Shown: positions 56,738 through 64,000 of the stretch, piece after piece | Layout: every line of letters begins with the position of its first letter | How positions within the stretch are numbered: position 1 is the first letter of the stretch | Origin: Thermus filiformis | GTDB taxonomy: Bacteria > Deinococcota > Deinococci > Deinococcales > Thermaceae | Assembly (NCBI RefSeq): GCF_000771745.2 | Contig: NZ_JPSL02000038.1 | Coordinates: 36,024-100,023 of the forward strand | Length of the DNA stretch: 64,000 nt | Reading direction: 5' to 3' | The notes under the pieces: model-generated | Told to the model about the DNA's origin: nothing | What the model saw: the letters and a program-made list of their open reading frames with translations, nothing else | The model's database searches: none | Made by a program: the position numbers and the translations under genes

Positions 56738-58537
56738 ATGTCCCGGTTTGAGCGGCTTGCGGTAGGGGTCCTGGTCTGGAACACCCTGGTGGCCCTCTGG
56801 GGGGCGTACGTGCGGGCCACGGGCTCCGGGGCGGGGTGCGGGGCCCACTGGCCCACCTGCAACGGGGAGGTCCTCCCCAGAGCTCCCCAGGTGGAGACCC
56901 TGATTGAGTTCACCCACCGGGCCACGAGCGGCCTGGCCCTCCTTTCCGTTTTGGCCCTGGTCCTCCTGGCCTTCCGGCTCTTTCCCAAGGGTCATCCGGT
57001 GCGGTTCGGGGCCTTTTTGTCTGGCCTCTTCATCCTCACCGAGACCCTCCTCGGGGCGGGCCTCGTCCTCTTCGGCTGGGTGGCCCACAACACCACCCCT
57101 GCGCGGGCGGTGGTCCAGATGATCCACCTGGCCAACACCTACTTCCTCCTGGCGAGCCTCCTCCTCACCGCCTACTTCGCCCGCACCGGCACTCCCCTTC
57201 GCCTCCGGGGCCAGGGGGCGGTGGGCTGGGCCCTGGGCCTGGGGGTTTTGGCCCTCCTCTTCCTGGGCATGAGCGGGGCGGTGACCGCCCTCGGGGACCT
57301 GATCTTCCCGGTCCGAAACAGCCTCGAGGCCCTCGAGCGGGCCCTCACCCCGGGGGAGCACTTCCTGGTGCGCCTTAGGGTCCTCCACCCCCTGATCGCG
57401 GTGAGCGTGGGGCTGTACGTGGTCCTGGTGGCCCAGCTTGTGGCTTTCCTCCGGCCCAGCCCCCTGGTCCAGCGCGCCGCGCGGGCCCTCCTCTACCTCT
57501 ACGGGGTCCAGCTTCTTGCCGGCCTGGTCAACGTGGCCCTGAAGGCCCCGGTCTGGATGCAGATCCTCCACCTCTTCCTGGCCTACCTGGTCTGGTTCGC
57601 CTACTTCCTCCTCCTCGCTGGGGCCCTTTCCCGGGCGGGCGAGCGCCTGGAGGCCTCCGGGGTCCACCGGGGAAGCGGGGGGGCGACCTGGAAGGACTAT
57701 TTGGCCCTGACCAAACCCCGGGTGATCAGCCTCCTCCTCTTCACCACCCTGGCCGCCATGCTCATCGCGGCCCGGGGCTGGCCGGGGACGGGCCTCTTCT
57801 TGGCGGTGGCCCTGGGGGGGTACATGATGGCCGGGGCGGCCAACGCCATCAACATGGTGATTGACCGGGACATAGACGCCCGGATGAAGCGGACCTCCCG
57901 GCGGCCCACCGTGACCCAGCGGATCTCCAGCCGGGACGCCCTCCTCTTCGCCTTCGCCCTCGCCCTGGGCGGCTTCGCCCTTCTGGCCTGGGCGGCCAAC
58001 CTCCTGGCCGCCACCTTGGCCCTCATGGGCCTGATCTGGTACGTGCTGGTCTACACCCTCTACCTCAAGCGCCGGACCTGGCAGAACATCGTCATCGGGG
58101 GGGCAGCGGGGGCCTTCCCGCCCCTGGTGGGCTGGGCGGCGGTGACCGGGGAGCTGAACCTCCTCGCCTGGTACCTCTTCGCCCTCATCTTCTTCTGGAC
58201 CCCGGTCCACTTCTGGGCTTTGGCCCTCATGATCCAGGACGACTACCGGGCGGTGGGGGTGCCCATGCTCCCCGTGGTCCTGGGGGAGCGGGTGACGGTG
58301 GTCCAGATCGCCCTCTACGCCGTCCTCACCGCCCTGATTTCCCTGATGCCCCTGCTTCTGGGAGAGGTGGGCCTGGTCTACCTCCTGGCCAGCCTCGTCC
58401 TTAACGGTCTCCTTATCCTCAAGGCCTGGGCCCTTCTGAACCGGGTGGCCCGGCCCCAGGCGGTCTCGTTGTATAAGTACTCCATGCTCTACCTGGCCCT
58501 GCTCTTCGTGGCCATGGCCCTGGACAGGGCCCTTTAG
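56738..58537 (+). CDS. ctaA-ctaB: Heme A synthase / heme O synthase fusion (CtaA-CtaB)
   Basis: 599 residues in one chain. N-terminal half (1-305) is CtaA-like: [54 protein letters not shown] with histidines for heme. C-terminal half (from about 320) is Cta[40 protein letters not shown] (the prenyl-diphosphate site). It farnesylates heme B to heme O and then oxidises it to heme A for the caa3 oxidase encoded next. ATG at 56738 chosen after GGGGGG. Confidence 0.93.
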   Translation: MSRFERLAVGVLVWNTLVALWGAYVRATGSGAGCGAHWPTCNGEVLPRAPQVETLIEFTHRATSGLALLSVLALVLLAFRLFPKGHPVRFGAFLSGLFILTETLLGAGLVLFGWVAHNTTPARAVVQMIHLANTYFLLASLLLTAYFARTGTPLRLRGQGAVGWALGLGVLALLFLGMSGAVTALGDLIFPVRNSLEALERALTPGEHFLVRLRVLHPLIAVSVGLYVVLVAQLVAFLRPSPLVQRAARALLYLYGVQLLAGLVNVALKAPVWMQILHLFLAYLVWFAYFLLLAGALSRAGERLEASGVHRGSGGATWKDYLALTKPRVISLLLFTTLAAMLIAARGWPGTGLFLAVALGGYMMAGAANAINMVIDRDIDARMKRTSRRPTVTQRISSRDALLFAFALALGGFALLAWAANLLAATLALMGLIWYVLVYTLYLKRRTWQNIVIGGAAGAFPPLVGWAAVTGELNLLAWYLFALIFFWTPVHFWALALMIQDDYRAVGVPMLPVVLGERVTVVQIALYAVLTALISLMPLLLGEVGLVYLLASLVLNGLLILKAWALLNRVARPQAVSLYKYSMLYLALLFVAMALDRAL

Positions 58538-58546
58538 GGAGGGAAG

Positions 58547-61946
<3,400 letters not shown>

Positions 61947-61960
61947 GGACGCCCTTTCCC

Positions 61961-61993
61961 TACCCCGCCCCCTCCCGGGCGGGGTAAGGTTTT
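61961..61993 (+). terminator. Terminator after caa3 operon
   Basis: Hairpin TACCCCGCCC (61961-61970) and GGGCGGGGTA (61977-61986) followed by AGGTTTT. A palindromic repeat follows directly. Confidence 0.8.
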
Positions 61994-62038
61994 AATGCCA
62001 CCCCGTCCCAGCCCAAGCTGGGACGGGGGCCCCGGTTG
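61992..62038. repeat. Palindromic repeat after caa3 operon
   Basis: TTTTAATGCCACCCCGTCCC, arms CCGTCCCAGC/GCTGGGACGG with a CAA loop, then GGGGCCCCGGTTGG. Here the leading TAA is not the oxidase stop codon (46 bp earlier), the one exception to the rule among the full copies. Confidence 0.8.
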
Positions 62039-62064
62039 GGCCGGAAGGACCGAAGGGGGTGTGC

Positions 62065-62796
62065 ATGCGGCTTCTGGTGGTGGACTTTGACTTCTTCTTC
62101 CCCGTGGTGGAGGACCCGCAAGACCCCATGCGCTTCCTCTACGACTGGGCCCACTTTGAGACCCCCTACCACCTCCTCGAGGCTTGGGAACGGCGGGCTT
62201 TGGCCTTCCTCCTGCGGGGGCTGGACCTGCCCATGCCCCGGGGGTACGAGGGCTTCTGGCAGAGGGTGGAGGCGAGCCCCCAGGCGGTGCTCTACTACGC
62301 CGACTCCAACGCCCTCGCCTTCCACCCCCAGGTGCGCCGGGGGGTCCGGGAGGTGGTCCTCTTTGACGCCCACCACGACGCGGGCTACCGGCCGGTGGGG
62401 GAGGAGCCCTCCTGCGACGACTGGATGGTCTTTTACCACCGGGAAGGGGCCCGGCTTTCCCTCCGCTACCCCTCCTGGCGGGCCCACGCCCTCGTGGAGG
62501 AGCCCGAGCCCCAGGTGCCCCTGGAGCGCCGGGTGGACGAGGGCGGCCCGGTCCTGGGGGTGGACCGGATCTTCCTGGCACGGAGCGGGGCCTGGGTCCC
62601 CCCCTGGGCGGACGGGGCCTTCTTCGCCTTCCTCGCCTCGGCCCCCTGGCCCAAGGTCAACCTGGACGGGGTGGCCCCTCGGCCCTTTGACCTCGAGGCC
62701 CTGAGGCGGCGGGCTCGGGAGGAGGCCCTCGGCCTGCGGGTCATGGAGCGGCTCCTGGGCATCGGCCCTGGACAGGCGGAAGGGGGCGGGCTATAA
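62065..62796 (+). CDS. Arginase-fold-like hypothetical protein (UPF0489-like)
   Basis: 243 residues. The start MRLLVVDFDFFFPVV and the central VVLFDAHHDAGYR resemble metal-binding parts of the ureohydrolase (arginase/deacetylase) fold; DxDFF and the aspartate-histidine pattern match UPF0489 proteins. No activity is known. The ATG at 62065 was preferred to a GTG two codons earlier. The TAA stop is embedded in the TATAAT box of the tRNA operon promoter. Confidence 0.6.
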   Translation: MRLLVVDFDFFFPVVEDPQDPMRFLYDWAHFETPYHLLEAWERRALAFLLRGLDLPMPRGYEGFWQRVEASPQAVLYYADSNALAFHPQVRRGVREVVLFDAHHDAGYRPVGEEPSCDDWMVFYHREGARLSLRYPSWRAHALVEEPEPQVPLERRVDEGGPVLGVDRIFLARSGAWVPPWADGAFFAFLASAPWPKVNLDGVAPRPFDLEALRRRAREEALGLRVMERLLGIGPGQAEGGGL

Positions 62797-62797
62797 T
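62769..62797 (+). promoter_or_regulatory. tRNA operon promoter
   Basis: TGGACA (62769-62774), 17-bp spacer, perfect TATAAT (62792-62797), 13 bp before tRNA-Lys. It lies inside the 3' end of the upstream gene. Confidence 0.88.
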
Positions 62798-62810
62798 CCG
62801 ATAGGCTTTG

Positions 62811-62886
62811 GGGCCGTTAGCTCAGCTGGCAGAGCAACCGACTTTTAATCGGTAGGTCGCAGGTTCGAATCCTGCACGGCCCACCA
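62811..62886 (+). tRNA. tRNA-Lys (anticodon TTT)
   Basis: Cloverleaf with acceptor GGGCCGT/ACGGCCC, anticodon loop CTTTTAA and T arm GGTTCGAATCC; CCA is encoded. Confidence 0.97.
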
Positions 62887-62889
62887 AAA

Positions 62890-62964
62890 GGCCCCATCGT
62901 CTAGCGGTCAGGACGCGGCCCTCTCAAGGCCGAAACGGGGGTTCGATTCCCCCTGGGGTCACCA
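62890..62964 (+). tRNA. tRNA-Glu (anticodon CTC)
   Basis: Acceptor GGCCCCA/TGGGGTC, anticodon loop CCTCTCAAG, T arm GGTTCGATTCC, encoded CCA. Three bases after tRNA-Lys. Confidence 0.96.
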
Positions 62965-62965
62965 T

Positions 62966-63042
62966 GGGCGGCTAGCTCAGCTGGCCAGAGCACCTGCCTT
63001 ACAAGCAGGGGGTCGGAGGTTCAAGTCCTCTGCCGCCCACCA
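62966..63042 (+). tRNA. tRNA-Val (anticodon TAC)
   Basis: Acceptor GGGCGGC/GCCGCCC, anticodon loop CTTACAA within CCTGC/GCAGG, T arm GGTTCAAGTCC, encoded CCA. Last of the three-tRNA transcript. Confidence 0.97.
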
Positions 63043-63058
63043 GCTCCAGAACGCAAAA

Positions 63059-63093
63059 CTCCCCGCCTTGATAGTAGGGCGGGGAGGCACTTT
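63059..63093 (+). terminator. tRNA operon terminator
   Basis: Hairpin CTCCCCGCC (63059-63067) and GGCGGGGAG (63078-63086) followed by GCACTTTT. Confidence 0.85.
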
Positions 63094-63450
63094 TATGGCG
63101 GTCGGGTGGGCACTTGACACGACGGAAAAGGCAAATCTCGCGCTTTAGAAAATAAAGCTTAGTCCAGCATGGCACTTCTGCCCCAAAAATAGACCAAGTC
63201 CACCGTTTCAGTGAAGTGCTATAATGGCCTTGTCCGGAGCACCGGACGGGAACCTTGAAAGCCGGTTCTTCCCTTAGGGATGGGCAATATGCGTTTTCCT
63301 CTTCTCATCGCCCCTTCTTCCTGCGGCTTCCGGTCGCGCAAAACCCCCGAAAACCGCCCTTATACGCCGTGCGTATATTCCAAGCTTCATCCTTCTCACA
63401 AACCCCCCCTCTACGGGCGCTGTCCTGGACGTGGTTTTCCTGGGGGTACC
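63094..63450 (+). promoter_or_regulatory. Lower-GC leader-like region with extended -10 promoter
   Basis: A 357-bp stretch without a convincing gene, clearly lower in GC than its surroundings. It has TGCTATAAT (63217-63225), an extended -10 promoter reading toward the CRISPR array, and a hairpin GTCCGG-AGCA-CCGGAC just after it. It is placed where a CRISPR leader would be. Short open frames (such as 63280-63474) have the wrong composition and cross the repeat, so I do not call them. Confidence 0.5.
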
Positions 63451-63554
63451 GTTGCACGAGATGCTTCCCCGTAAGGGGATTGCGACGGGGCGGGGCCACC
63501 CCCCGATTAGGGCCAGTACCTCACGTTGCAAGAGATGCTTCCCCGTAAGGGGAT
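63451..63554 (+). CRISPR. Minimal CRISPR array, one spacer, Thermus type III-like repeat
   Basis: Repeat 1 (63451-63486, 36 bp) starts GTTGCACGAGATGCTT and ends CCCCGTAAGGGGATTGCGAC, the 3' part I recall from T. thermophilus type III arrays. Spacer is 38 bp (63487-63524). Repeat 2 (63525-63554) starts GTTGCAAGAGATGCTT and loses the final TTGCGAC-type end, as terminal repeats do. No cas genes are in the window. Confidence 0.75.
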
Positions 63555-63559
63555 GGGAG

Positions 63560-63700
63560 GGGGGCTTCGCGAAGCGGTGAAGCGGTGAAGCGATGAAGCG
63601 GTGAAGCGGGGAAGCCGAATGCTGAACGCTAAGTGCTTTGGCCGTTCGGCGTTAGACGTTCGGCCTTTGGCGTTTGACGTTCGGCGTTTGGCGCTCTGCC
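63560..63700. repeat. Short tandem and dispersed repeats before the M20 gene
   Basis: 63565-63612 holds five or so copies of an 8-bp unit (GTGAAGCG with single changes). 63635-63700 repeats GTTCGGC and TTTGGCGTTTGACG blocks. No gene is visible between the CRISPR array and 63712. Confidence 0.75.
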
Positions 63701-63711
63701 ATAATGAAGCC

Positions 63712-64000
63712 GTGGACCCCCTGGCCTGGATGAACGCCCGCCTTTCGGAGTTCGTAAGGGACCTCGAGGCCCTGGTCCGCCTCGAGTCTCCTTCCCGCGA
63801 CCTGGAGGGGCTCGGCCGCGCGGCTGGCTTTTTGAAGGAGGCCTTCTCCCCCCTGGGCCTTCTGGAGGAGCGCCCCCTTTCCACCGGCCCCCTCCTTCGC
63901 TTCCGCCGGGCTGGGAGAGGGGGGCGGGTCCTCCTCCTCCTGCACTACGACACCGTCCACCCCCGGGGCGCCTTCCCCTTCCGCCTCGAGGGCGACTTGG
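63712..64000 (+). CDS. M20-family metallopeptidase (partial)
   Basis: First 96 codons, running off the right edge. GTG start: MDPLAWMNARLSEFVRDLEA, then LVRLESPSRDLEG, and the metal-binding LLLLHYDTVHPRG (HxD motif of M20 peptidases, such as carboxypeptidase G2). Likely a cytoplasmic zinc peptidase or aminoacylase; the rest is needed to choose. A CATAAT box 7 bp before the GTG suggests a leaderless mRNA. Confidence 0.85.
   Translation, partial: MDPLAWMNARLSEFVRDLEALVRLESPSRDLEGLGRAAGFLKEAFSPLGLLEERPLSTGPLLRFRRAGRGGRVLLLLHYDTVHPRGAFPFRLEGDL

Noticed and set aside
63258..63287. An extra CRISPR repeat upstream of the array
   Set aside because: TTCTTCCCTTAGGGATGGG only partly matches the repeat stem and is not spaced by a spacer length from repeat 1.
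63280..63531. Short open frames over the CRISPR leader and repeat
   Set aside because: They cross the repeat and spacer, have no ribosome binding site and differ in composition from local genes.

Overview
The window is about 68-70% GC, packed with overlapping genes, often with GTG starts and near-leaderless promoters. It carries DnaE, LysWXYZ, caa3 oxidase and other proteins that closely resemble those of Thermus thermophilus. It is a chromosomal segment of a Thermus species. Every call comes from reading the sequence and recalling families; no search was run.

Layout. 0-3.2 kb: a tungstate ABC transporter (tupABC), a DUF309 protein and an asparaginase. 3.2-5.2 kb: a TnpB element inserted in a DUF4282 gene. 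5.2-14.6 kb: housekeeping genes (GlcE-like, MFS, a degenerate PriA, alanine racemase, YvcK, RapZ). 13.8-15.6 kb: a CPBP/ribbon-helix-helix/SPFH operon behind a perfect 34-bp palindrome. 15.7-24.2 kb: a GH57 branching enzyme and the LysW-dependent lysine cluster (lysZ, Y, X, W, a second LysW-like protein, U, T, hcs). The cluster has an attenuator leader peptide before hcs and an opposing hicBA module between hcs and lysT. 24-28 kb: uppS, an acyl-CoA dehydrogenase split by an ISAs1-type IS, and cysteine synthase. 28-33 kb: slyD, csp, surE, a SAM hydrolase and two TPR proteins. 33.1-34.95 kb: a lower-GC island with a proton-pumping rhodopsin and its retinal-forming Blh. 35-39 kb: TRIC-type channel, ispF, HD, FUN14 and folate-ligase-like genes, then a second TnpB element immediately upstream of dnaE.

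39-46 kb: intein-containing dnaE, then groES-groEL behind a CIRCE-like operator. 46-50.6 kb: a DUF58/MoxR/DUF4129 operon whose first gene is hit by an IS630-type IS. 50.6-56.5 kb: an RNA methyltransferase, a GNAT/acyl-CoA synthetase fusion, pgi and pckA. 56.7-62 kb: heme A synthesis (ctaA-ctaB fusion) with the fused caa3 oxidase subunits. 62-64 kb: an arginase-like hypothetical, three tRNAs, a one-spacer CRISPR array, simple repeats and the start of an M20 peptidase.

Two themes cut across the window. First, a palindromic repeat family occurs at nine places, eight of which begin exactly on the stop codon of the upstream gene. Second, mobile elements (two TnpB, one ISAs1, one IS630) have broken or flanked genes so cleanly that the original reading frames can be rebuilt. 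The most interesting items are the rhodopsin-blh island, the zinc-ribbon-less TnpB pair with probable omega RNAs, the palindrome-controlled SPFH/RHH/CPBP operon, the stop-codon repeats and the second LysW-like protein.
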